A DNA stretch of 64,000 nt, taken from the NCBI GenBank assembly GCA_947172415.1, contig OX359190.1, forward strand, positions 2,976,001-3,040,000, read 5' to 3'. This document shows positions 30,214 through 42,072 of the stretch, in pieces. The translations under genes and the position numbers were made by a program. The notes under the pieces are model-generated. The model did no database searches, was not told the origin of the DNA, and saw only the letters and a list, made by a program, of their open reading frames with translations. The stretch is from Chondrosia reniformis (taxonomy: Eukaryota > Porifera > Demospongiae > Chondrillida > Chondrillidae). Position 1 is the stretch's first letter. Each line of letters opens with the position of its first letter.

Positions 30214-33200
30214 GTGTGAGATTCTAGCCGAAGTGAACTGGCAGCTCTGTCACCCGCTGAAGCAGTTAGAAACCCTTTATCAGAATGCAATGATGTCGCA
30301 ACATGGACAGATGCACACTGCTTCCCCCTCTCCCCAGCAGATGCACCAGTACGCTGTCCGACTGCTAGTCACTTTAGTGAAAAAGTGAGTGAATTATCTA
30401 AATATCACCCTTTATTGACCACATACTGATTTAATTACATTATGTTGTATATCATCAAATTGTATGATATTCAATTGTAACTCAGTAGCAGAGGACTGGT
30501 GATTATAGCCAACTGCCCAGGGTTCAATTCCCAGCGTTCCACTCTTCATGATGTTTAATAATGGTTGTGGTTTGATTATCACTTTGATTATTGGTACCTA
30601 GCCATTATTTAGTAGTCTCACCTATGCTATATTGTATTTTGCTCACCCCTGTGTCCTTTCTAAAAGAATGTTTTATACATATCATTAGCCAGTATGTTAC
30701 TCAATGGTATAGCAAGTATTGCTCAATGATATAGTCAGTATTGCTCAATGATATAGTCAGTATTGCTCAATGATACAGCCAGTATTGCTCAATGGTACAG
30801 CCAGTATTGCTCAATGATATAGTCAGTATTGGATGGTTTCATGTGATTACATGTTCATTTGACTTGTTGGCAGGTGTTTTGTGCTGGAAAGGGAACCTCC
30901 ATAAGTGCTGAAGACGGCCAATCGTTTCTCAGCTACTGTCAGAATGTTGGTTGGCAACAAGTTAAACTTCCACATGAGTCCACCAGAGGTTGTCGTGTCA
31001 ATAATAAAGTGAGCTGTACATTATAGGGAGTTTGGAGTAGAGAGACTGCATAAAACAGTATAAATTAGATGACAAGATTTAGCTAGTGTTTACTTATTGA
31101 TAGTGTAAATGTGACTATTACCCGCTGTCTCTAAAGAGGTCGGTACAAGCTGTTTTAGTTATCTTTTGAATGATCTTTTGACTCTTTGAACATCTAAAAA
31201 TTTGGATTTCAATTGTTACCATACATCGCAAAATTTTCTCAACCAAAAAATCGCGAATCGCTGTCTAAATGGGTGGGCAGAAATTTTTGTGAATAAACAT
31301 TGTGCAATATACTCCATTTACGAAATTTGCGAAAATTATTAATTGCGGAAATTTTGCAATGTACAATATGTCAAATTGAGTCAGTTTGAAGGAATCCTTA
31401 TTTTAATATAATGGCACTGCTTGCTTCCATTCCTGGGAGTAGCTACTGGTGCATGTGCTATTGTTCCTCACTGCTTGTGACTGTTTAGTCTCTCTTTATT
31501 GTTTAGATGAGTTAATTACTGTCTTCCCTTTATTCTCTCTCAGTGAACAGCAAGCAAGACAGGTGCATGGGGAACCAGAGAAGAGGTAGGTCCAGACAGA
31601 CAAGGGAAGCACTTTTGAGTATGGCCTGCTTACCGCATTAATATGATTGATTTTCCAATTTGTGACAGTTAAATACGAAGGGAAATATTGAAAAAATGGC
31701 CTCTGAAAAATTGCACACATTGTCTAGTATACAACCACTGCTAATGTTTTCTCCTCTGTGGCGAGTTATGTTGTACATGGATATTGTCAAATGGTTTTAG
31801 AGTGTAAACTACGCATATAGATTGAAATGAGATCTTAAGAAAATAGGCAAAATAGGATATGACAAAACAGTTTGAGTTTCCACTTTCTTGCGATATCATT
31901 TTATTTCAAATTTCCTGATCTATCGAAGAATTGAGGCTAGTTTTAAGACATTAGTTACTTCCTTAGAGTGGTAGGTACAGTGTGAAATATGACGTCATTG
32001 GTTTTTTATGTTATGGCATCCTTGTATCCCATAGCAGCCATGTTGTTGTTAAGTTTCATTGATCTAGTGTGGCCAGCTGTGTTTTACTTGAGGGTACAAG
32101 TTCTAATAATTCTGTCTGATGATGTAGTAGGTTTGTCCACATGACAGAAAGAAGACTGAAAGTCTGTGATTACGTAATCAACCTGACCCTAACCCTAACA
32201 GTTGTGTCTGTCAGCTCAATGACATTACTAGAGCATTTTGAAAGAATGTGTTATACCAATCATTCTGTGTGTACTATGTATTGTACCAGTTACATCTTAT
32301 CATCAGTGTACAGTGGTGCCTACTAACTCCTAATATTGATGGCTTCATAGACATGTGACTAGGCAGAAGAATATTGTAAACTACTTTGGTATTAATTGGT
32401 ATGTATTTAGTATACAAGCATCTAAACACTGTCCTTAACATGCTTAATCTTTAGTGCTTTTAAAATTGTCTATTGTTGCTGGCAGCCAATGATGACAGGT
32501 AAAAGGGCTGACTTGGCAGTTGTTACCTAGCAACCCCAATTCTTGCATAACCATTCTTTCTGATCTGGAGAGGTTGATCTGGTCTGCCCAGGACTGGACA
32601 GTACCTCTCCATTCAGTTTGAATGATACAGTAACCCTAACCTCCCGGGAGACCCAATGCAGTAACTAGGCTATGATGTACACAACAGGTATGATGTAATT
32701 ATTGGACAGTGGACAGAGGTGGGTGGTCCCTGCGAGTAAAGCTGGTTAGAGTTAGTACTAGATCCAGTTTTAACCAGTGGACACAGAATCACAAGTCTTT
32801 ACCTCTTTGGTCGAGACTGCGGCCATTTCCTTTTGCGCTGTTGTTCAAATTGGTAGCTGACAAGTTTGAACACTAAAAGGAGTGGTACAGTTGCTGGGAA
32901 ACAGTGCTTGTGATAAAAGATATGATCTGAGGTTGCCAAGGACATTCAATTAATTATTTAATTACTTTATGCATGTACTCGTACATATATGCGTGCAATA
33001 AAACAGTTGCCAAGTCCAATTAATTACGTACTTAATTAATTGACATGATACCTGTATATATTAACTGTAATCAAGGAAATGCCTACATATTACTTACAAT
33101 AATTAATTAAGAGTCTAGAAATAATCAGAAATCATTTAATCAGTTAGCCCCTCCTTAATATGTCATCCACCCAGTTGGATTGGTGAAGTGGTAGCTGGAT

Positions 33201-36200
33201 GGATGGGTGAAGTGGTAGCTGGATGGATGTGTGAAGTGGTAGTTGGATGGATGGGTGAAGTGGTAGCTGGATGGATGGAGGGATAGCTGGATGGATGGGT
33301 GAAGTGGTAGCTGGATGGATGGGTGAAGAGGTAGCTAGATGGATGGGTGAAATGGTAGCTAGATGGATGGGTGAAGTGGTAACTGGATGGATGGGTGAAA
33401 TGGTAGCTGGATGGACGGGTGAAGTGGTAGCTGGATGGATGGGTTAAGTGGTAGCTGGATGGATGGGTGAAGTGGTAGCTGGATGGATGGGTGAAGTGGT
33501 AGCTGGATGGATGGGTGAAGTGGTAGTTGGATGGATGAGTGAAGTGGTAGCTGGATGGATGGGTGAAGTGGTAGTTGGATGGATGTGTGAAGTGGTAGCT
33601 GGATGGATGGGTGAAGTGGTAGCTGGATGGATGGGTGAAGTGGTAGCTGGATGGATGTGTGAAGTGGTAGCTGGATGGATGGGTGAAGTGGTAGCTGGAT
33701 GGATGGGTGAAGTGATAGCTGGATGGATGGATGAAGTGGTAGCTGGATGGATGGGTGAAGTGGTAGCTGGATGGATGGGTGAAGTGGTAGCTGGATGGAT
33801 GTGTGAAGTGGTAGCTGGATGGATGGGTGAAGTGGTAGCTGGATGGATGGGTGAAGTGGTAGCTGGATGGATGGGTGAAGTGATAGCTGGATGGATGGAT
33901 GAAGTGGTAGCTGGATGGATGGGTGAAATGGTAGCTGGATGAATGGATGGCTATCCCTCCATCCATCTATACGTATATACACATACATATGTACAGTATA
34001 TATACGTATCTGTACAATAACATAGCAATAAATAGCATAAATATTTAAAAATTAAAAAGTACACTTTTTAGATTAGTTCCCTACACTTGACAATGTTTTA
34101 TTTTCATGCTTGGTTGCCATGATTCTTTTAGGAAAACCCAGATCCCATAGCTGGCATTGTAAAGTAGTCATTAGATTCACAATGCAGCTGCCCTATCTTG
34201 TAGTCAAAGACTGTACTCATATAACTTTATTCTCTTTTTATCAATAAATTTTCAAGTAATTTATTCTTGCATGGGGTCACAAAAATGACGTTATCTAACA
34301 GTACCTGGTATTGTTGCTCTTACGTGTGTACATAGGTGTGATGCCAGTATGAACAGTGGAGAATTACTAAACTATAAGAAGACAATGGAATTGCAGCCTT
34401 CTACTGGTGTCCTTGCCTGCACATTTAACAGCATGGTGAGCACATCACATGCACATCACATGCACATCATGAGAGTGTTCTCCATCATTGACTCGTTCAA
34501 TATTTTATCAAATTTTGGTGTAAACTCATGCACAGTCGTGTCACAGGAATACAAAATGGCTGGCAATTAGATTATACCAGTTGATTGTACAATTCCTGCA
34601 TTTAACCAGTATGCACGCTTTTCCCACATCTTTGCTGTAGCAATTGAAGAAAATCAAGAGATCACCAGAAAGAAGAGGAAATGAGGTAATCAATGGTCCT
34701 ACCTTTACACTCACACATCTCCCTATATTTACATATTCACATATCTTCATAATATCTCTATTTAGTCAGTAATGGAAGAAAAGTTTACATTGCTCTTTCA
34801 AACTCAAGTGAATATTGGTGGAGAGATTAATGTAAACATCAAAGTGATGTCACTTCCTGTAGTGGTCATTGTCCATGGCAACCAGCAGCCGCAAGCTGAA
34901 TTCACAATCTTCTGGGACAACTCATTTGCAGAACCTGTAAGTGGACATTATAAAAATAGTATACTGTATTTGTCCGAATGGAAGCCCCGGCTTCTATTTT
35001 ATTCCAGTCATTTTTGACCCGGCTTCAATTCAAGCTGGGCTTCTATTCGAGCTGGGCTTCTATAATATTAGCTAAAATTGGTGTTGGTATAGATATTCGC
35101 AGCACATTCCACAGCCTTCAATGCTGCGATACAACTTAACGGAGACATCGTAGGACTTTTCGCTTTGAAATCGCTACTGCAGTGGAAACTGGTTAGACAT
35201 CGTGATCAGTTTGCACCTTGACCGGCGTGTCAATTAGAGATATTTGCCGCTATTCAAGATTGACTTCTATTCAACAATAATTAAAAATTAATATTAACTA
35301 CCATTCTAATTTATTGCATGAAATTTATCAATAACAAACACAGGACCCCCTGAAAGACCAGCTATTGACTGATGAAGGGGCATTTTCCTGTTAAAAATAT
35401 AAAAATAAGTAGAATGGTTAATCAACGAATCAAAACGTAATATCTAACTAGAAATATTAAAAATTTTCTACAAAAATAGTGAAGATGTAGGGATGGCATA
35501 AAAAGTAGAGAAACAAGAAAGGGATGTTACACAGTGAAGCATTAGCTATACATGAATCATACAACACCCTTGCTTGTAGGATTCATGTATAGCTAATGCT
35601 TCACTGTGTAACATCCCTTTCTTGTTTCTCTACTTTTTATGCCATCCCTACATCTTCACTATTTTTGTAGAAAATTTTTAATATTTCTAGTTTTTGTACT
35701 TTTTATGGAGCATGGGCTAGGAATTAGATTCGTACAATTAAAACCATTTTAGTTCGCAATCTTCGACTGAATATGACGTCATTAAAATGGCGACTTTATT
35801 GAGGCCTTGACTCTAGGGTCATGAAAAACCGTCGTGCTCAATAATAGCGTTATCGCTCTCGCTTCTACAAAAGAATACAGCTCGGAAAATTTGCAGTAGT
35901 TTCGTTTAACAATTAGTCCAAAAGCTTATATAGTTTTTTAGTTATGGCTGACGAAGAAGAAGAAGAAGAAGAAGAATATGAAGAAGACGAAAATGGGAAT
36001 TTTTAAGGTTTATTATTTCGCCAGCGGGACATATTTGCTTGCTTTTAAGGTCTATTTAGAGTATGTATATTGTATATTTAGCTATACATAGCCTTGTTTT
36101 GTCGATTTTCGGCCTATTTCGGGATTTCGCTCCTATACCGATGTATGGGGAAAACGAAAAAAACCGTGTCATCCCTACATAGGGAGTACTACCGTACTCC

Positions 36201-36932
36201 CTGATAACTCATGATTACTATTAGACCACTATCTACTTTTCTATTTCATACATAACTACACATTAAATAATTGCTTAATTTATGGATACTAACAAACTGG
36301 AATTTATTTCTTAGCATTGATCTTAAAATGTAAGCAACACTGTATTCATAAACTGTTCTATCTAATAACTCATAAACTGTTATCCGTCAAACACAAGATA
36401 TTCTGTATATCTGCCTCCTTGTAGAATCGTAATCCATTTCAAACACCAGATTTAGTGGATTGGCCAAAGTTAGCCGAAGCTTTGAAGGCATTTTTTGCAA
36501 GTACCACTGGCAGAGGATTGACACCAGGCAATCTAAACTATTTGGCACACAAACTAATACCTTCATTAGGTAAGGGAGAAGGAAGGCCATCTTTATATAT
36601 CTGTATACCTGTCCAATGAAAAAATGGCTCCATGTCTCTTCAGGGCATGATGAGGACCCTTCCAATTACAAGGTTGGCAGGCAGGCTGTGGGAAAGGACA
36701 CTTTGAAAGGTGTCATGTTCACCTTCTGGTCGTGGTTTTATCAGGCAAGGGAATTAGTTGTGACTTGTTTCAAAAAGGAATGGGAAGCAGGGTGATTTAA
36801 CCATCCATGTCTCTGTCCATCTATCTGTTCATTTATCCATTTCTCTACTTTGTTAAATTTTCAATTTATCAATTATTCATCCATCTATCCTTCTATTTAC
36901 TCTTCCATCCGTCCATCCGTCCATCCATCCAT

Positions 36933-36968
<36 letters not shown>

Positions 36969-39900
36969 CTACTCTTCCTCTGCAGTCTGATTGAAGGTTT
37001 TATTGATAAGAATGAAGCTCACACAAAGCTTGCACAGTGTGTTCCAGGTACATTTTTAATGAGATTCAGTGACTCAGGCATAGGGGGCATATCAATTGCT
37101 TATACAAGAAGTAAGCCACATGATTCAATTATCAGTCACATGATCCAAGTGTTAGTCACATGACCCTATTGTTAGTCACATGATCCAAGTGATCCAAGTG
37201 TTGGTCACACGACCCTATTATTAGTCACATGATCCAAGTGTTGGTCACATGACCCTATTGTCAGTCACGTGATCCAAGTGTTGGTCACATGACCCTATTG
37301 TTAGTCACATGATCCAAGTGTTGGTCACATGACCCTATTACTGAAGCTGCGGTCATGTATGGTATGTATGTCAACTTGTGGATACATCATCTGACTGTTT
37401 ATTCTGTTAGACGTTGATACAATTGTTGGTTCACAAGTGTACAGCGTTCAGCCATGGACAAAGAATGACTTACAGCATGTTCGTCCATTCTCTGCCAGGT
37501 ACATATGCATGGTGTAAATGGTACCAAATGACATTCAATCTGCCAATTAGCAATTTGACTTTCTGCAAGTGAAGGCAAATGCTCCCCTCCCTTAAAGAGG
37601 CACTTTTCAGAGTTTGGTCTAGTTATTATAAGACCTTGCAAGTGTTTACTGCAGATACTGTACATTCCAAGCATCTGTGTGTTATAGCAGTTGACTCCAC
37701 TCAACCTTTACTGGACATGTATGTGTGTATATGTATGAAGTGTTCTAACACTGCTTGCTTACATTGTGAGCCATTTTATGAGATTTATTAAGCCATGCTT
37801 GCTCTGTAGGTATTCCCTAAGTGATTAGTTGAGGAAAACAGCCTATTCTAATAATATTTACCTTAGCCTCGTATTGATGTCAACCATGTCAATAAGAAAA
37901 TGGTGTTTATAATATTCGTGGAATAAATAAATTGGTTACCTTTGAACGACAATGTGGTTACTATTTCAACTTTGGCTTTTAGAGAAAAGAATCGAACATT
38001 TTGACTAATACTTTGATTGTTTCTTATCTTGATTCAGAATTAGAGATTTGGAAGAGCTGCTTTACTTGTATCCCTGTGTTTTGAAGAATGAAGCGTTTGC
38101 AAAATTCTATCCACGTATGTTTAGTATGATTAACATTATAAACCCTCAGTATGTTGTACCTGAATGGTATGCAAGTAAATATACCAACTGGAACACTACC
38201 ACCTGCATCATGTCACTTTGTCTGTATTAACAGATACAGTGAAACCTCTCAATAACGAACAAGTTGGTGCAAAGGGACTTGTCCTCTATTCGGAGGTTGT
38301 CCTTTACTGGGAGGTTTTCATAATAAAAGCTTTATATCTGTATACAATGCTATCTGTAACGGGTTCAGCCCGTACGTTACTTCATTAGTACAGTCAAGAT
38401 TAGTCGATAGGACGCTTTTACTTCGATAACAGCTCCATCAATACTCGGTGAGAGGCATCCCTTGTTACGTACGGAAATCGTTCAGTTTTTCTGACTGCAA
38501 CCGTAACTCGATAAGGCCCTTTTTGTTCGTTAAAAGAGTTATTTTGTATTACAAAAAGTCTTTGGGTCCGGGCAGAGTGTCTGTTATCCGGAATTCGGAG
38601 GTTGTCCGCTATTCGGGAGTTGCTAATGTACTAATCGTATACAAAAAAAGTTGGTACATTGCATGCTGTCCGTTATACGGAGACTATCCACTATTGGGAG
38701 TGTCCGTTAATAGAGGTTTTACTGTATACATAATTTCATTGCCACTCCTTCATGTGACTTATTCCAATTATGTTTTGGGTTTATTTATGACTTTTTTAAT
38801 CAATATTATTTGAACTATCATTACATTTTCTATATAATTAACTTAAATTTCTCATTACATAGCATATATTTCTCTTGAAATATTCTACGTACCCGATCAT
38901 CTTAGCCTATACAATATAGCTCATTTAAAAATAACCTTCAACATTTTAATAGTTGTGGTTTATTAATCAGTTGATGGTTCATTAAATAAACTGTATACAT
39001 CACAGTAGCCTACATAAGTTCTTGTTAAGATTCACAGTTAGAGTAATTTGAGACTCCTATTTCCTTGGATCTCATATTGTCTGGATAAGTGAGGTTTTAT
39101 GTACTCTTTCTTATTGGCCCATTCAGAGCCTATTGATGAGTCAGCAGATCCAGCTAAGTATGTGGGATGCACTGTGGTGGTCTCGCTACACCCTCCTGGA
39201 TCATCCCGAACAAACACTGAAGCTTCAATGTGAGTATACATAACTGTTGTATACCTCTTGTATACCTCTTGTATACCTCTTGTATACCTCTTGTATACCT
39301 CTTGTATACCTCTTGTATACCTCTTGTATAGTGTTTTAGGTACTGTATCTGTTTAATTTTAAACACTGATAATAAGGAGAATTTTTGGTCACTTTAAGTA
39401 GAGACTGTCATAGAGAGGTGACCGTTCCACTGTACATGGAGTGTTCCTTACTTTGTTGCAGGTCCTTACCTCCGAGCAGTCCGATGATAAGGCCAGACAG
39501 CATTGGACAGCCCTCCCCCATGCCACAATACGGGTTACATGTAAGTGTATACCAACATGTGTGCATGCATGTATACATACAGATTAGCCTATGGATGTTG
39601 GTAGCCAAAAACCCATAGGTGACATCATTCTATGCATTGGTTGGCTATCTTAACCCATTGCTTAAGATAGCCTCTCTCACGTGCATACATACTTGTGTGT
39701 GTCTGTGTGCGTGTATATGTAGATTCATACTGTGACTTGTGGTAGCCAATGGACATCTATGACCATATTAGGATTATACGTATCATCATCAGCACTATTT
39801 AAGATCTCTCACTTGAAATGGGCTAATGCAGGCCAGCTTGATCTGGCATAGCACTGGTGGTGTTTTGGATTTGATTTCCAGTTTTTGTTTGCAATATTTT

Positions 39901-40602
39901 AATGAAACGGTTGTGGTTTGATTGTTATATACGTAAAGACTACACTACTTAACTGCTGTTAATAACTGACCACTTTTTCCTACCACAGAACCAGCCCTCT
40001 CCGTTGCAACCTTTTGGAGTGAGTCATTGCATAATACTCACACTTATTTATTAGAAACAGATAATTATTTACTGAATACATATTATAAGTGTTTACAAAA
40101 CAGCTATCTCAACAGAAGAACCAAGAGTCCAAAAAGGCTCTTGTATCCTCATCTAAAGCTATCTAGGTTTAATTTTCTATAATTCTAAACTTACAGTTTT
40201 CTCTCTCCTTTTTATCCTGTACATAGTATGGTATGTATAAAAAGAATACTTGTGATAGAATAAATAGAATAGATAGAATAAAATTCTTCATAGGTAGAAA
40301 GTCTTTAGACCAGTGAATGCTAAATTATTAGACAAATGTGATTTCTAAATAAATTCAGTTTAAATACTCTAAATTGTATCCTCACTGTTTTAAGGCATAT
40401 GTATCTGAGATATTTGTTACATTTAGTCCTATTAGAATGCCACTTGTCATGATATTGTTGGAATCATGTTTTATTAGTGTTTTACATACCTACCATTTTT
40501 CATTTTTCCTCCAAATAGAATGAACATGAAGAATTTCCCCAACCTCCAGGCGCACAGGGACTGTTTAATTCTACTTTTGATGGGCAATCACTTTACCACT
40601 AA
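30214..40602 (+). CDS. STAT: STAT5-like transcription factor, 5' part missing and one in-frame TAA
   Basis: STATs are latent cytoplasmic factors activated by tyrosine kinases. Exons: 30214-30384, 30874-31008, 31544-31585, 34336-34435, 34641-34685, 34766-34936, 36425-36569, 36644-36791, 36986-37110, 37411-37498, 38038-38114, 39127-39229, 39462-39540, 39989-40018 and 40519-40602 (TAA). All phases match, giving 513 residues. Seen in order: end of the coiled coil ([11 protein letters not shown]), DNA-binding domain ([38 protein letters not shown]), linker (FTFWSWFYQ), SH2 ([19 protein letters not shown], with its phosphate-binding Arg) and a candidate phosphotyrosine in AKYVGC. In exon 2 the codon at 30902-30904 is TAA where STAT5 has Gln (PPQVLKT). 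The N-terminal and most coiled-coil exons are not in the 1 kb upstream. It may be a pseudogene, a null allele or an assembly error, but every other exon is clean. Confidence 0.85.
30478..30600 (+). repeat. tRNA-derived SINE
   Basis: Contains TAACTCAGTAGCAG (A-box-like), GGGTTCAATTCCCAG (good B box), then TTCATGATGTTTAATAATGG and TTGTGGTTTGATTATCAC. It lies in the first STAT intron. Polymerase III boxes are seen; the name of the parent tRNA is not clear. Confidence 0.7.
30690..30830. repeat. 22-bp tandem repeat (array 2)
   Basis: About six copies of the CAGTATTGCTCAATGATATAG unit, the same as at 29247-29360. It lies in the first STAT intron. Confidence 0.85.
31216..31373. mobile_element. MITE with CGCAAAATTTTC-type ends
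   Basis: ACCATACATCGCAAAATTTT at the left mirrors AAATTTTGCAATGTACAATA at the right. Interior words are AT-rich. Non-coding; in a STAT intron. Confidence 0.55.
33172..33955. repeat. 24-bp minisatellite
   Basis: About 32 copies of GTGAAGTGGTAGCTGGATGGATGG with scattered single-base changes. The period is a multiple of three, so long frames are open in several phases; they are not genes. It lies in a 2.7-kb STAT intron. Confidence 0.97.
34967..35265. mobile_element. Repeat family C (GAAGCCCCGGCTTCTATT)
   Basis: Starts TATTTGTCCGAATGGAAGCC and repeats GGCTTCTATT several times; the end has TTCTATTCAAC. Related copies are at 2440-2530 (+) and 45840-45930 (-). Non-coding; in a STAT intron. Confidence 0.5.
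35448..36202. mobile_element. Composite foldback element, copy B
   Basis: Hairpin arms 35448-35558 and 35580-35690 are perfect inverted copies as far as can be read (about 111 bp, 21-bp loop), containing GTAGGGATGGCATAAAAAGT and GAAACAAGAAAGGGATG. A 470-bp body with a GAA microsatellite (35955-35978) follows. It closes with CATCCCTACATAGGGAGTAC, whose GAGTACGGTAGTACTC palindrome (reverse strand) matches copy A. Orientation is opposite to copy A. It lies in a STAT intron. Confidence 0.8.
36905..36968. repeat. CCAT tetranucleotide microsatellite
   Basis: About a dozen CATC/CGTC units just before the SH2-encoding STAT exon. Confidence 0.9.
37110..37345. repeat. Tandem repeat of about 40 bp in a STAT intron
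   Basis: Units of the form TCACATGATCCAAGTGTTGG followed by TCACATGACCCTATTGTTAG recur five to six times immediately after the exon donor at 37111. Confidence 0.9.
38237..38724. mobile_element. Tigger/pogo-type MITE with TA target duplication
   Basis: The left end CAGTGAAACCTCTCAATAAC and right end GTTAATAGAGGTTTTACTG are inverted copies, flanked by TA on both sides. Inside, short motifs such as TCGGAGGTTGTCC repeat. It is 488 bp with no transposase. It lies in a STAT intron. Confidence 0.8.
39245..39332. repeat. 12-bp tandem repeat (TTGTATACCTC)
   Basis: About seven copies of CTTGTATACCTC directly after the donor of the STAT exon ending at 39229. Confidence 0.9.
39795..39940 (+). repeat. 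Possible SINE remnant
   Basis: AGCACTGGTGGTGTTTTGGA then TTTGATTTCCAG and a GGTTGTGGTTTGATTGTTAT tail echo the SINE copies at 30478 and 57190, but both polymerase III boxes are weak. Confidence 0.35.
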
Positions 40603-42072
40603 TCATCGAGCCACCGAAAATCGCTATTTGTTACTACCACTTCAATTTTGTTTCTTTTCTAGACAACATTCTTAGCATCTCAGCTTGCCCTTCTCTCCAT
40701 TCTTATCTAATATGTGTGCTTAGTGTATCTCCTTTTATAAACACACACTCACACACAAATGTAATAATCCACAGAAAGTTACTAGAGTTTGTATTTAAAC
40801 ATTATTGTTTGTATGCTGCAGCTAAATATTCCATTTTATATTTGTATGATTAATGATTACTGTAAAATGCTAATTGTCGTAACCATCAAAGCATTTATAT
40901 ATATGAGGCTGAATGCGTGGTTTTAAAAGTGCATTTCCTGTAGGAATGGTTTCTGCCTCATGTTAGGTTAATAGCTAATAATAGATATAAAGTAAAATAT
41001 ATAATAGCCATAAATAAATAAAAATGTACTTTGAATCATGGATGGCCAGTGTTGTAATGAATAGCACATCGAAACAAGACAGTGATCATGTAAGATATAC
41101 TTCTTATACCTCACCCTCCCCTTCTCCCACCTATGCTCCTTTCCCTATATAACATTTTTCCTCTCCATTCCCTCCCAGTCAAATTTAATTGATATATAAG
41201 CAGTACTAGTCTTAATAATAATAATAATGACTGCATGTAAGTTAATCATTGGTCTTTATTTTTGCATATAAGCGTTGATTTAGCTGTTGTTGTGAGGCTA
41301 CTACAGTAGGTAGGTCCTGTTCTAGTAGGGAAGGAGTGCCATCATGACCTACAGAGAGGGGAGTACCCGATTAACTGTACATTTAATTCTCTAAATCTAT
41401 AAATCAGGTTTCATAAGTTATATAGTGTATGGTCAATGGCCAAGGATTCACAGAAGATCAAGATAAAGAAAAAGACAAAGACTCCCAGGATCACTGATGA
41501 AGGGTGGAATTCCCAGAAACGGCTGTCTGACCCAGTGGAGAAGAAGATGAAAGAAGGGAAAAGAAGGAAGAAAAGACTCCTGTATCTTCATCTAAAGCTC
41601 TCTTTAGGTTTAGTTCCCCTATAGGCTCTTTTTACAGAATAGGCATATAGCATGTAGGAAAATGGTATCTTAGATTTTTCATGGTGAGAGATATAAGTGT
41701 CCATTAAAATTACAAGGTATAGCTTCATATGTCTCCATTTTAATATATAGTTGCATGCACGAAAACCGTTTTAACGTGACCTGTTTAAGAAATAGAGTCC
41801 GCTACACTTGGTGCGCGTACGTATATGTACACAAGCTAAAGGTTGGAAAACGGATCACTCGAGTCTGTAATTACTACGTACTTTGTCACCTTTTTTCTGA
41901 CCGCTCCAATATCCGTACGAAATAGTAATCTTCGCGGGGAAGATCACCAATATTGGTAAACATAAGCAGGATCTTAGAGTCTGCATACATACTGCATAAA
42001 TTTGTTTTGCATGAGTGCTTAAATTATGATAAATTGGTAAGCCGTTTATTGTAAACTGAGAAAAAGTCAAAA
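40603..42072. other. Convergent 3' region between STAT and SMARCC
   Basis: Holds the presumed STAT 3' UTR (an AATAAA cluster near 41010-41020 is a plausible polyadenylation signal), a fragment resembling the composite foldback arm at 41040-41092, repeat family A at 41430-41660, and no coding exon. Confidence 0.45.
41430..41660 (+). repeat. Dispersed repeat family A (copy 4)
   Basis: Near-complete copy: GCCAAGGATTCACAGAAGAT, the ATCACTGATGAAGGGTGGAA core, a purine-rich tract, TCATCTAAAGCTCTC and a tail CTATAGGCTCTTTTTACAGA. The 62-codon frame across it is fortuitous. Confidence 0.8.

Noticed and set aside
30482-30545. Possible functional tRNA gene
   Set aside because: The A and B boxes are present but no cloverleaf with matched acceptor and anticodon stems can be drawn; same for 57080-57190. 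Both are SINE heads.
32180-32210. CCCTAACCCTAA telomere-like word
   Set aside because: Only two units; no array, so chance.
33163-33988. Long Ser/Tyr/His/Pro-type and Leu/His/Pro-type open frames
   Set aside because: Created by a 24-bp tandem repeat, whose period is a multiple of three, within an intron; no start context, splice logic or homology.
36741-36750. A GC donor (CAG/GCAAGG) at the end of the [11 protein letters not shown] exon
   Set aside because: Reading on through 36791 gives residues matching STAT5 (KEWEAG) and a normal GT donor with the correct phase for the next exon.
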